Notes under the pieces: generated by a model
Seen by the model: the letters and a program-made list of their open reading frames with translations, nothing else
Databases searched by the model: none
What the model was told of the DNA's origin: nothing
Part shown: in pieces, positions 37,009 to 49,169 of the stretch
Numbering within the stretch: position 1 is the first letter of the stretch
Layout: each line of letters opens with the position of its first letter
Translations under genes and position numbers: made by a program
DNA from: Onchocerca volvulus
Taxonomy: Eukaryota > Nematoda > Chromadorea > Rhabditida > Onchocercidae
Length of the DNA stretch: 64,000 nucleotides
Direction of reading: 5' to 3'
Assembly: GCA_000499405.2 (NCBI GenBank)
Contig: HG738140.1
Location: 9,637,560 to 9,701,559 of the forward strand

Positions 37009-39801
37009 CTATTCTGCCTTACAAGTGCTTGCATAAGTCAAATAGGACTCAAAAAATTCTGCGATTTTTTCTTTAGCAATTTTTTTTGCGTTTATGTATT
37101 CGCATAATGTCCTATGCAAATATATGTATTGTCCTTCCGTTTGTACGGCACCAGCCCGTTGTGCTCGTATTTCTTTTATTACATCCAGAACCTAAAATAA
37201 AGATCAGAAATTGCGCTCGAAATTGTAATATATCTTTTCTGAACGATTAAAATTTGCGGAGCACAGCACCGCAACAGCACCGCTAAGGAATTCGTTAGAC
37301 GTAGTCAAGATTTAATTTTTTGCTTCTTGATGTTAAAAAAAGATCAACTTCATCTATTGGCCAAAAAATAATTCGCTAATACGAGTGATACTGAAACTAT
37401 TTGAGAAACAAAATTAGATTACATCATTTTTATTATGAAAATAGTAAATCTTACATTGAGATCTTTCCCTTCAAGAAGGATCTTTAAGCAGATCTCGCAT
37501 GCAACAATTGTTCCCGATCTGCCAACACCTGCTGAACAGTGAATAATTGCTGTACTACGAGGATGATCTCGAATTTGTCGCAGAATTCGTAGCATTCCCA
37601 TTCCAGAAGTTGGCACACCAAAATCTGAAATTATTCTTTTATCTGAGAAGTCTGGTACTATTTGTTTTTAAATATATTAAAACTATTTACGATTCAGGGT
37701 TTTCAGGATTCAGAATTGTTGGAAGATTGGAATTATAGCAATTTTTGTATATTCAATGTAGTCTATTTTAAATGACCTTTTATTTTCATAACTTGTTCAT
37801 TTGTTAAATTTGTTTCAAAAAATTACTCACAAGGTTTGGATTTCAAAAATTATTCTCTGAAAGCCTTCAATGTTTCAGAAACATCAAGTTCAAAAAAAGA
37901 TTATAAAGAAAGGAATTTCATATGAAATTTGAGAAAAAAACCAAACTATTTATCTCACCTGGCCAGTCCAACCATTTAAAAAGTGTTAATACAAATGCTG
38001 GATTATCCTTCACAGAGACTTTTATTTGAATCGCTTCAAAAACCTAATGAGTTCTCCAGTAATATTTTTAGAACAAAATTTTGGAACTGACGACTGTCAT
38101 AGAAAGAGTACAGATTTAACATTCTTCCTGGCAATTTGATTAAAAAATAGTCGAATAAAAGATAATTTCGCTCGATGAATTTTGGTTATTATAATTTTGG
38201 GGAAAGAAAAATAAGATCAAAACTGAACTGAACCTTTTCTGTAGATGGTGAAGTTTTTCGAACGTTTTGAACGGTAACCTTGCCATATTGCTTTGTTTCT
38301 CCCTCATTCAATGGAAAATATTGGAAGCATTTTTGTCTACCGCCTTCTATCACTTTACATAACATGACGATAGCTTTTGGTTTCTCTTGCCATACTAATC
38401 GCCAAAAATCATTCACCGTCGAATCCATTGGGCCCTTCAACACTTTTAATTTTACGATAGCGAAATATATAAATAATTTTGAATGCAGCGGTGTCCTGAA
38501 CAGATTAAGTGGAGTATGATGTATACTAATATATTTAATGACATAACTTTTCGAGCCATTTTACAATGGACATAGACAATCCAGACAGCATAATTAAAGT
38601 GAATCCATAAGGAAGTCTTTCACACCTGTGTACAGATATAATTGTTGGGAAGATTGCAGAGCGACGTCCGAACGTAATTAGCATGAATGTAATCTCTGTC
38701 CGGAGGTACATTGAATCTTCAAAACAAAATATTATCCAATTAATTTTATGCACATTCCTTTCTCATGCACTTGTTGAACTTTCTCAATATTTGCGTATCA
38801 AATGTATCAGATGCAAAAAAGAAAAAAAAAAAAAAGAAAAAAGAAATCTTAGCATAAGCGATAGGCAAATTACTTCAATATAACTCTTGTGTGATCGTAG
38901 CAAATGACATTAGCATATCGATTGCAATCCTTATTTCGATCAAATGCTGCTTGTGAGTTTACTGTCGGTACAAATGTTTTCAAGGTTGCAAACTCTGCTC
39001 GCAAGCCTTCTATTTCTTGAAGAAATGGGATTTCTTTTGATAAAGTTTAAAACTATGACTTTTAGCAAACTTATGATTCGTAATTAATAGAATATTTTAT
39101 TCAGTGGAAAGAAAATAAACTATTTTCAATCAAGTGTTCAAATATTTAATCAAAAATTTCTACATGTAAAATCGAATGGTCAATTATATAATGGAACACA
39201 GGTAGACCTAACGAGTACCGTTCTTTTACGAAAGAGACAACATCTTGTAGAATTTTTTTGGCAAATCTTTATTCAGATGATAAAATGGAATAAGTAACTT
39301 TCAGTCTCATTTCGGTAATTACAAAATTTTTGTTTCATTTCGATAATTCAAAAAATTTCCTTGTCTAATATCATTATATGGAAGTACTCAAAACTGAATG
39401 AAATTTCAAAAGCTCAATGATCAAGAAGAAGAAAACTTCAAATCTTCATATCAACTCTATAAAGCATTCTTCTCTTCTATGGCTAGATGAACCACATGAT
39501 TCTATTAATTCACTATTCTATATCATCAATCATGAATGACAGTGAGCCTGTTTAAAATTTGGCAATCGATATTCGGTTCTGTTGGGAATCTGCATAACGA
39601 AAATTGAAAGAGTAGGAATTATCGTTTAGTTGCGATTTATTATCTTTATAATATCGTTCTGCAAAACTTTTTTTTCTAAAAATCATTTCTTAGCAAACAA
39701 ATAGCTATGCTCAAAAAAGACTTTCGGAGCAAAAATTTCCCATTTGCCATCTTTACAGCTTTGCATTCACCAAATCGACAAATTGAAATTTTCAAATTAA
39801 A

Positions 39802-39856
<55 letters not shown>

Positions 39857-39994
39857 AATAATACTTTTAGCAACAGTAGCGAGAGCAAATTTCTCAAATG
39901 CTGCATCGGGAGCTGATTTTTTCTTTGTTTTTGCCGATATGACTATTCCTTCATCATCTTCTACCGTGGCCATTGTTACTAACGCTTCCTCCAT
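37009..39994 (-). CDS. Cytosolic protein tyrosine phosphatase, single catalytic domain
   Basis: Removes phosphate from tyrosine residues. Seven exons: 39994-39865, 39015-38874, 38716-38626, 38434-38234, 38043-37959, 37624-37455, 37191-37009. Phases close to give 333 residues, normal for the compact nematode PTPs. A short lysine-rich leader precedes the catalytic domain, which begins near IEGLRAEF. Motifs in order: phosphotyrosine loop NRYANVICYDHTRV, DRDYIHANYV, CTQGPMDSTVNDFW, WPDFGVP with Asp217, signature HCSAGVGRSG with Cys246 and Arg252, and the Q-loop TEGQYIYLHRTL. All catalytic residues are present, so it should be active. No signal peptide or membrane segment is seen. Three of its acceptors end in AAG rather than CAG. 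Intron 1 begins with a nine-base donor stretch followed by a 51-base homopolymer. The start is the first in-frame ATG of exon 1; an upstream ATG at 40037 is in another frame. Confidence 0.93.
39805..39855. repeat. 51-base poly-A tract (poly-T in the phosphatase intron)
   Basis: An uninterrupted run of 51 A on the plus strand lies in intron 1 of the minus-strand phosphatase, nine bases from its 5' splice site. It is the longest homopolymer in the window. Its true length may be mis-assembled. Confidence 0.95.
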
Positions 39995-40038
39995 TGTGCT
40001 TTCCTTCTTGCTTTTCCTCTGTAACTCTTTCTATTCAT

Positions 40039-40103
40039 TTTCTGCTGTTTTACGTCATTACGAGTTTGGCAATTAAACTTGAAATGACGTAAAACAGCAG
40101 GAA
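40039..40103. ncRNA. Near-perfect hairpin, candidate pre-miRNA or foldback
   Basis: Arms tctgctgttttacgtcatt and its reverse complement pair without a gap for 18 bases. After a single A/A mismatch the pairing continues for seven more (cgagttt with aaacttg, one wobble), leaving a seven-base loop. The outer end adds two or three pairs, giving about 28 paired positions in about 65 bases. The size and small loop match an animal miRNA precursor. It lies 45 bases upstream of the phosphatase start, so on the minus strand it could be in that gene's 5' leader. The arm contains tgacgt, a CREB/ATF half site, so a regulatory palindrome is another reading. Confidence 0.45.
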
Positions 40104-41818
40104 CTAAACTTAATATTACAATTCATCATTTGTTATCATCTGTTGGTCGTTCAACTGTCAAGTTTAACTTATTTAGTTATTCACTATCTTTCCCATTTCT
40201 TGCATTTATCAGAGGAAATTAAAATATTTTGCAATTTGTTCAAACCTTTCAATGGCACTTGGAATATATCAGAAAAAGAAAAAACACTGGCTCAATTCAT
40301 GACAAAAACTACTACAATTTTTGAAAATTCTGTAACTTTATTATTTTGACCATCATATTCAACAAAAAACATCGATATCTAACAAAAAAACATATTATCA
40401 GTGCAGGAATCCCAAACCTTTCAAACTTCCACCTTCAACTACTCACGTAACATTCCGAAACTTCAGACAGACAAACTCACCCTTCTGGATTTCTTGCGCT
40501 TTACCATCCTGCACTCCCGACACTAACTTCATCTAATAATGACTCTTCACAACTGTTCAAGTCTTTTATAATATGCAAAATGTGCAAATATAAGACATAA
40601 TTTAATAGTGTCTGAAACATAAATGAAAGAATTAGAATTCATTCAGATATTTTAAATTTTGCATTATATAGAATGACTTGAAAAATAAACACAGTGCACT
40701 AGAATTCCAAAATGTTGCTTAAATTGTCTGATATCCTTCTTAACTCATACACAGCAGTACAACCATTAAAACTTTCTTTGATTAAGAATCTCGTACACTA
40801 ATTACAACATCGCTTATGCTGTTAAATGCTTGAGTTTCATCACAGTAAAGACTACAGAAAGGACCTCAATGGCCTAAAAGATCTAACATGTAATAATGAT
40901 ATATTTAATGTAGAAATTATTTCGATGTTCAGTCACTTACAGTTTCAGATTTTCTTTGGTGAACGAGCGAAACTTCTGCTCATATGTATGCAGTTGAATT
41001 GCATTCTAGAAATTCAGGAAAAGATATCACACAAACTGTAGTAAGACTATTTTAGAGAGTAAAATCCATAAATGTTGTTAATATAATCTAATACATATAA
41101 TGAAACATTAAATTCCAAGCAGTGAAAATCAGTCAACTACAATAGACATTGGAATTAATTTATGGACAACTATTAAAAACAATAATTCAAGGTAATAACG
41201 AAGAATTTTTTCATTCAATATTTCCACTTTATTAATTTATTTAAGCTTCTATCAAATCCGCATAATGAATTGCGAACAACTCGTGAAGATTAAATCACAA
41301 GAACGTTTTCTGAAGTATGGAAAGACTGCCACTACCATACTTATACATTATATTCACAATTTCCATATATTATAACGCCAATTCAAACTAATTAATTTTC
41401 ACATATATGTTATAATACTAATCCAAATTTATTATAAACATCATAATTGGCAGGATATTAAAATCTATTTCTTCTTTTTCTAATAACTTACAAACAAATC
41501 CCACATTAAAGGTGAAAGGAAGTAATCCTTAAAAGCAATAGTCTAGGACATAACCATTCAATTACGAATTTTATTCCGATTCATTTGTATTTCCAAATAA
41601 AAATCCAAATATATACAAAATTAATATTTATAAAACATCGAAAAATTTTAAGTAATAAGGAACAACGGCAAACATATCTGCAAATATATAGATAATACAG
41701 ACAGTGAACATATATTTGCACGCGCATATTAAACTAATTGAAAAATAATCATTTTAATCGATGTTAACTCACGTTGCAAAAATGGAGAATGCAGTTACAG
41801 CAAAATTGGAATGAAAAA
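40104..41818. other. Intergenic region between phosphatase and TTC9-like gene
   Basis: About 1.7 kb of AT-rich DNA, upstream of the phosphatase and downstream of the TTC9-like gene, both on the minus strand. Open frames at 40143-40349 and 40826-41041 have no motif. I see no defined regulatory site. Confidence 0.5.
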
Positions 41819-44537
41819 TTAGTTTTGCTGCTGGAGATTCAAGCGATGTTCGCTAGATGAATTCGCAGTAGCATTCCCATTCATTGTTATTACTTGATTC
41901 GCAACACCAACATTAAATTCCTGTAATGATGAAATACGAGATGAAATTATCAAATAATATTCAACTAATGCTTGTTTTATGAACAAACTGATTTAAAATA
42001 AATGATGCACAAATTGATTTTGCCAAACAGTTCATACAATTTGCATATGCATATCGCCACAATAACCGATATAATGCAAAGCAAATGCTGATTGATTTCA
42101 ACGCATTTTTTTTACCGGTAGCTAAAGATTTTAAACAAATATGAGCTCACATTTTTTCTTGGAATTACAAAGTTTTACAAAAACATTTAAGTAATATTTT
42201 GCAAAAAATAGTAACTACAGAAAATCTGCAACAAAAAGTTTCAAAGATATCACTGAGAAGAAAGTTTAACCTGTAGCAAATGTTGACCATTTATTCTAGC
42301 TCCAAATGGACGTGAAAAATTACGTCGAATTTGATCATCTCGCCGTCGTCGTTCTTCTGCTAATAACTGCTGACACTCTTCAATTATTATTTGTGCTCCA
42401 CGGTCTTAAAGTTATCGAATTCAAGTTTACTATTTATCATTTCACATGAGATTTCAACATGGATTAATTCTCAATTAATAACAATTACTTATCAATTATC
42501 AAAGAAACAATCACTTTATTTTAAATGTTTCCTATTAGGAATGAATATAAAGAGCCACAAGAGAATGAACTAACAGAGTTATCATAACGGCAAGAACATC
42601 ATTAACATATGAACGTCATTCAAAAAGTAAATGAATACAAAAACATACTACTGCAACTGCATTTTTGCAGTACTGCAATTGCTTTTTCGTACATGTTCGC
42701 TTTTGAGAGCGCCAATCCTTTACGATATAAAGCTTTTTCATTCGAAGGTTGCATCGACAACACCTATGAAAAGGTTTGATTACATAAAATCACAGAAACT
42801 GGAATTATTTGAAAATTTTGCGTTCTCAACTTGAAACTTTTGCTGAAAATTCTTAAAAACTATTTGATTCAACTCAGTCAAAGAGAATAACATTGACTAA
42901 TAGTTGGTTTATATATATATATATAGTAACTAATACCATCATCACCACTATGATTTACCTTGTCACAGTATTCCACAGCACGAAGAAAATCGGATTCAGT
43001 TCGATTCGGCCCCTTCAAAATGCATGCTGCTAAATTATTGTAACACTTCAATGTGATATCAGTTGCTTCTGTTTTCATTTCTTCACCTCGACTTGTTGAA
43101 CTGATTCTTCTGCGCCTTCCAAATTTTTCTGTATTCTGTATCTAGTATAGAATAATGAGAAAGACATTAAGAATCAGTATAACGAATAAAAATATAATAC
43201 AGCAAGGTACAGAAGAATTAGTCATTCTGAATAAATAGAATAAAATTTGAAATCCTTATCTTCTAATGATATTAAACACGGAAGATTGTGAGAAGATAAA
43301 TGTGCTGCATATCTTACATAACTTTCATCATAAAAATGGGACAACTATCATTTGAATTGGTACGATAAGCAAATGCCAAACAAAGCTTACTGCTAATTCA
43401 CTAGTAACATCATTAACATCAACAACTCTACTGCTTCCTTCCATACTTCCACTTTCTTCCTCCTCGTCTATCGTCTCATCAATAGTGCGTTCTATACGAG
43501 CCAAGTCTAAAAAAGAATGAAATCTTGATAATATTTGATTTCAATAGAACAAATTAATAAAGTAACAATATTTAGCGTAATACTAATGCAATGATTCCGA
43601 TCTTGTAGTCATTAAAAACTTTTGAGAAAACAAAAGAAAAACTGTTTTTAAAAAGAAAAGATCTTCAGTTAACTATTAAGTTGGTGATCCCCAACGATCT
43701 TCCAGTTTTTTCAAAAAGTATTAAACTGGATGTAATTCAGAAAATTAGAAAAAATGAAACAAACAGTCTGATACCAACTTTGCAATCCAAATGGTGAAAG
43801 CTGCTGAATCGCTCGAGCACGAAGTAAACATTGGTGATATAAATAAATCGCTGCACTGAAATTCTAACTTATGAAAATATCAAAAATTCAGCAATTGTGC
43901 AAAAAGATGCTAATACTCTTTATGGACATTTAGAATTAAGTGGCTTGATCTATGAATATTTAACAGAAGACTATAATAATTATTGAAAGTATGAAGTTAA
44001 AGATGAATATTAACAATAAATCGTGGGTCATACATGCATGTACGGACACAAATAAATGATCATAACGTGGCGGAAAAAATCAACGAATAATTTTATAAGT
44101 AATGATTCGATCATTCTGCTGCCAGTAAAACAGTGATAAGAGTCTAATCAAAAGTTTCAATCCTCATATATTTTATTTTCATTTTGGAAGCGACGGGAGA
44201 ACTATATTTGAAAAAATAGATATTGAATAAAAATGTACGCTGCTATTAACTTAAATTAAAATTTAAAGAATTCTCACAAAAACAGAAAGATTGAAGAAGA
44301 ACATACAAAAATAAAAACCTATAACATGAAATATTTATTAAACTACCTTTATTGTTAGGTAAAGAAGAAAAAACTTAGCGAAAAATCTCAAGAATGAAAA
44401 TTTAAGAAAAAAACTAACGCATAATTTTTTTCACTGTATCGAGCATTTGCTTGCTCCTTAAATCGATATGCTTCACTCAAACTGTAAGCATCTTGAACCG
44501 CCTTGTCCACTTTCGACAAATCAGAATTACTTACCAT
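41819..44537 (-). CDS. TTC9-like tetratricopeptide repeat protein
   Basis: Probable TPR scaffold that binds a partner protein, in the cytosol. Seven exons: 44537-44419, 43855-43779, 43506-43391, 43135-42959, 42763-42649, 42404-42271, 41920-41819. Phases close to give 279 residues. First TPR: AYRFKEQANARYSEKNYAAAIYLYHQCLLRARAI (split here by position, about residues 21-55). An acidic insert follows (ETIDEEEESG). A second TPR block starts near residue 118 with LKCYNNLAACILKG, continues RAVEYCDKVLSMQPSNEK and ALYRKGLALSKANMYEKAIA. This order and the YCDKVL/ALYRKG pair match vertebrate TTC9 best. FKBP8-type immunophilins also carry such TPRs, but no PPIase domain is present. The C-terminus is basic, then Asn/Gln-rich. 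The ATG lies five bases after a tttttag acceptor, consistent with trans-splicing. ATG is immediately followed by a perfect donor-like gtaagt. Confidence 0.75.
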
Positions 44538-47232
44538 CAACACTAAAAATCATGATAAATAATTGGCCAATAATCTTCCCATACCTGATTATGTCTAAAT
44601 ATCCGTCCGGTAACTTTCTTTACGGATAATTTTAAAAAAGAAAATGAGCTAAAAGAAAATGAAATTGCAAAAGCAATTCAGTCACAATTCCATCCACTTC
44701 TTATGAGAACATGTCGCTCTCTTTCTCATCAATTCAGCGAAGGCTTCATCCATACATCAATAAACTCAATGACATAAACATTCATCCCAAGCTTTCTACA
44801 ACTTCCCTCGTAAACAACGAATCTTGATTTCAAGCAAAGCTGGCATAAGTCCAAAACAGGTTTCGCATCATTGTTTACTCATTGTGCAAAATTTCCATCC
44901 ATCAATTTGTTTATATCGATAGACAAGAATTTAGTGGTTAGCCGATTAGTATAGCAAGATTTTACGCTGCATAAGTAAGCGGGTAGGGTCAGGTCACATC
45001 CACTTCATAGTTAACCTCATATAGAGCACTTCCTTCGCTCCCAAGGTCAATTCACTTCATGGTTGACCATTTTTATATAGAACACTTCCTCCCCTGAATC
45101 TTATATAACTACCGAAATCTATGTCTTTGCTAAAAGTTATTTCAAATACGAGAAATCATTCTCATTTACCCCCTTTCTCTCCGTAATTCCGAAGAAAATA
45201 CTTATGCCAGTTTACAAAAATTGTAAAACAAGACCATTGAATGCGAGTCCAGAAAAGTACAGCAGGACTGTTCAATGATATCTGTATGTATTGTATTGAT
45301 TTAGTTTTCGAAAATATTCGAAATATCATGAACTAACACATAACAGAGTGAAAGGCAATCAAACATAAAGCAAACACACTGCAAATCCATCTGGATATGG
45401 TTACCGCATATGCGTGCATGCATGTCCATATGAAGTAGTGCATGTTTAACGTTTCGTGTGAATTTCAGTAACTGCACAGATTTAGCAGATTTTCTTCAGT
45501 TTCAGATACCTTTTTTAGCGAAGCATTTCAATCTGATTGTAAAGTACCTACCAATTAACACAATCTAATGACTTTTATGGTATCAAAGCTTCATTCCTCA
45601 GATAATCAGTTGTTGAATTTGATAAAACATTTCAAAAATGTTTGAAATCATTATAGCGATATTTAGTTTGGTTTTTTCCATGGATTCAGTGGTAGTGATT
45701 GAATGGTGAGGCACGTTATTCTTATTATTGTTCTAGATAAATGTAGTATATTAGAACGTTCTGAACATAAAATTTTCTTACTCGTCAATGTTGATAGCTC
45801 GTTTATTTCAAGAACTGACTTTAACTTATTTATATAAGTCTGCAAACAGACAGAGTGGTTTTTGTCTAAAATATCACTGAATCGGTATTTGAAATCTTGT
45901 CTTGCTTGATGTGAAGTCAAATGAAAGAAAATAATTAGGCGAGGATGAGTGTGGGAAATCGAATTAACAAGGAGCAGTAATGAACCTCAAAAAGGAGAAA
46001 GACTTCTATTGACATAATCCACGTGTGTTTTTAGGAATTGGCACAAATAATAATTGCGATAAAGAATTTATTGATTGACGGAGAAATGATTCTTTGTCTA
46101 CGTTACGAAACAGTGATTGGGAATGTTCAAAAAAAATTGATCACTAGGTTATCCTTTTCTTTGTCGCTCGTAGAGATCGCGTAGAAAAGTGCCACTCAAC
46201 TGAATTGCTTCAACTTTGTCTGGCATCGAAGTCCTGAACTTTTAAACCCTTCGAGCGCTCCTTTCTCTTGAGGTCAGCTTACATGAATTCCAATGTATCT
46301 TCTCTCATAATTGATCGAATGGAAGAATATTGCTCCTAGTCTTGGACGAGATATCCTATTTGTAACGTAACTAAATGATTTTAATTCTTTATATAGTGAG
46401 AGTTCGTTTATAGTTCAGACCAAAAGATAATAGAGGATAAATAAATCAATAATTATTCATGTGGAGACCAAATCGAAAGATAAGACAAATGAATTTACTA
46501 GTTATTTCAAGATACAAATACTTTGGTTATTTTAACAAATAAATTTGCAAAATATTTATAAGGGAACTATTCCGGCATCGTTAAATTTTGGAAGCAATAT
46601 ATACTGACATCGATAATTGAATTTTATATTTCATTTGTAAGTCCATACTGAAAAATGAAAGCTAAGAAAAAATGTTTCCATCTCAAAACATTTTCTCGCT
46701 AAAAAATTGAAATGGGAAAAAGAAAAACTAACGCAAGTATAGCTCTAAAGACCTTTTTTGAAAATTTTTCCAAACAAAGGAGCATTATTAATAATATCAA
46801 GTGTAAAATAGATATGTAAAATAGAGAACAGATAAGGATCTTGTTTGAATATCATGATTAAAATTTTCATTATTAATCAATAAATGACAAGTATTTCAGA
46901 ATGACATGCAATATTCATAGATTTCTATCGGTTCTGACATCGCTAAACCTTTCAAATTGGTAAGTCAAACATTTTTTTGTCTTTTTTGCGCGAATAGTTA
47001 ATTACTAAAGTAATCAAATACTTTCAATAATCAGCAATAATATGTGCAATACAAATTTCATATTTCATTTGATTTCATTTCCATGCTGTTATATTATTCT
47101 TAACTAAAGCAAAAAAAATTTAGCTGAAAAATTATAATAGATCTTACTGAAATAGACTTGTTATGATAATGTTAATATCATATGAAATTACTAACGTCAG
47201 AGAAATAACTTATTGACGGAATATTTTTGCAG
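44538..47232. other. Intergenic DNA upstream of the TTC9-like gene
   Basis: No supported gene. Around 44998-45090 there are two diverged copies of a cacttcatagttaacc-type unit followed by a tatagagcacttcc motif. Frame 45663-45920 (minus) has no motif. Confidence 0.45.
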
Positions 47233-47397
47233 TTATTATTAGTATTGTTGCTAGTCATATTGGCAGCATCCGGCAGCAAATCAGGCTGGTGCATTTGGTT
47301 AACGCTTATTTTACAGCTTATTAGCATGTCACTTATCATTTTCAGCCTGTACACAGAAACTGATAAATTATTTTCAGCCAGAAAATGGATCATTTTC
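47233..47397 (+). CDS. Orphan exon-like frame encoding two hydrophobic segments
   Basis: A 55-codon frame is bordered by a good acceptor (tttttgcag) and a good donor (gtgagt), phase 0 at both ends. It starts with a leucine-rich run (LLLVLLLVILAASG), then SGWCIW and a second hydrophobic stretch (LTLILQLISMSLIIFSLY), ending DKLFSARKWIIF. This looks like part of a multi-pass membrane protein. An upstream ATG exon near 46901-46960 with a gtaagt donor does not join in phase, and no downstream exon was found. The gene model is therefore incomplete or the exon is a relic. Confidence 0.4.
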
Positions 47398-48239
47398 GTG
47401 AGTAATTTTAATCAAATTATAAGCATTAATCAATTAACGCTCAGCTTTTGAATGGATCGAAATTTATTCACCGCAATTAAAGATAGTGAAAAGCAATTAA
47501 ATTCTAATTTCAAAATATATTTGTTCTTTTTATAGATCAAATTTTTTTACTTTTCATGAATATGCAATGGTATAATCTTGGATTTACATGACCTAGATGA
47601 ACACTTTTTTTCGGGTTCATCTGTACACAGTGTTTTATTCTCATTTTAAATATAAAAAAATTGAAAAGAAATGAACTGAAGTGTTCCAATTGTCAGAATA
47701 TAAGTCTCAAATCTATACATCTCTCCAAATTTTACTCTTGGCCTTCCAACTTTCATTCTAAATCAATATAAATTATTGTCTGCTCTTAGCAAATTTGATT
47801 ACATCATCTAGCTGATAGTCTAAATTGAAGGCACATCTAAGATGCAATTGGCATAATAATACATGGAGACACTCAAGTACAACAAAGTGTTGACAATGAG
47901 AGGAGTGCCAAAAGAAGAGTAATTTTACATGCTCTGACTTTGGATTCAAAGAAGAAAGAAATGTTATAGGAAATGTTCCACTCATTTATATTTGTTGCTG
48001 TCAACCTCACTGACACGATTATAATGGTTTCCAAACTGTTTCGCCTTCATTATGCTTTATTCGTGTTGCAGCGGTTATTTATTTTGATAAATTTGGCTCT
48101 TTTTTATTTTAGCGAGATTAAATTAGAAGATAAAGCAATATTCGTCTAATAGTTTTAATGGCATTTTGTTTAGTAAGTTTTGAATACTCCCCAACTAATA
48201 GGACCAACAATTAAAAATCAAATATGGTAAGATGGCAGG
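47398..48239. other. Non-coding stretch
   Basis: AT-rich DNA in which I found no further exon of the 47233 frame and no repeat. Confidence 0.4.
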
Positions 48240-49169
48240 AATGACTGCTAAACCATCCCAACTATGACAATTGATGCTCACTCATGAACTGCGGCAATCG
48301 TTCCCTGAGTAAAACTTCACGTCAAGACTAATATGCCGACGTGACTGTTGAGCAATAATGTGCCTCCCCTCCTGAGGAGACAGCCAAAAATTGTTCCCCG
48401 GGTCTTGGACAAGGCCCTGTATAAAGATTAGACATCTCCACCCCTCTTTACGCATAATCATTTCATTAAGCATCCAATGATCGATCGGTTGTTAAAGTAG
48501 AGTGCAGAGAAAAAAAGGACACTATCTCGTCCATACATGATGGTTGGTGGATTTTTTACTTGTCTCTTCAAATTTCTGTTGTCGCTCAAACATTGGCGAA
48601 TAGTCCGTTGATTGTCGTAGCGGGAGTGAAAAATCTATTGGCATTACATAAGGGAAGGCAAGTACTGTATTAAGTACGAAATCAACTGCTGGTGATGACA
48701 TGATGTGACATGACGTGGCTAACGTGACGTAAAGATGACGGTGGTGGATGATAGATGATGGTAATCCGTGCGTGTATAAATTACATAGTTTCTTGATTCC
48801 ACTGCATTTCATTTTGTAGAAAGTTTTGAAGATGTCAGCTACGCGATCAAGATGTCGATGATGAGGACTGTCATCTTCCTTTATCACATTCGTTTCCCCT
48901 TGAAAATACAAGAATTTGCACGTTTACAAATATTTCCAGGTATTCTTCTTTGGTCGGACGATAATAGATGGAGTAAATGGAGGAATTCTTTACAATATAT
49001 GGATGCATAAAGGTGCTCATCAGATGTCTATTCTCCAAACGTGCAAACTGGTGATTCAGTTGCTGTAAATCGTAGAGCAGATAGAATTGCCGTTGGTGTT
49101 GTTTTTCCGGATTCTATTTCACCAGCTTCCAGCAACTATCCGTCATCTACATTCCCAACATATCCATGA
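48240..49169. other. GC-richer block with long open frames of unknown nature
   Basis: Base composition is visibly less AT-rich than the flanks. It holds a 129-residue minus-strand frame (48522-48911) and a plus-strand frame from about 48900 to 49169, broken only by one TAA at 49008-49010. The plus frame reads LLWSDDNRWSKWRNSL before the stop, and after it VYSPNVQTGDSVAVNRRADR, ending in a Ser/Pro-rich tail. I recognise neither. Short hairpins (cctcccctcctgaggag near 48362) and a gacatgacgtggctaacgtgacg motif near 48710 suggest an RNA or regulatory element as alternatives. Confidence 0.35.

Noticed and set aside
42908..42926. AT dinucleotide run as an origin or promoter element
   Set aside because: A simple microsatellite inside an intron of the TTC9-like gene.
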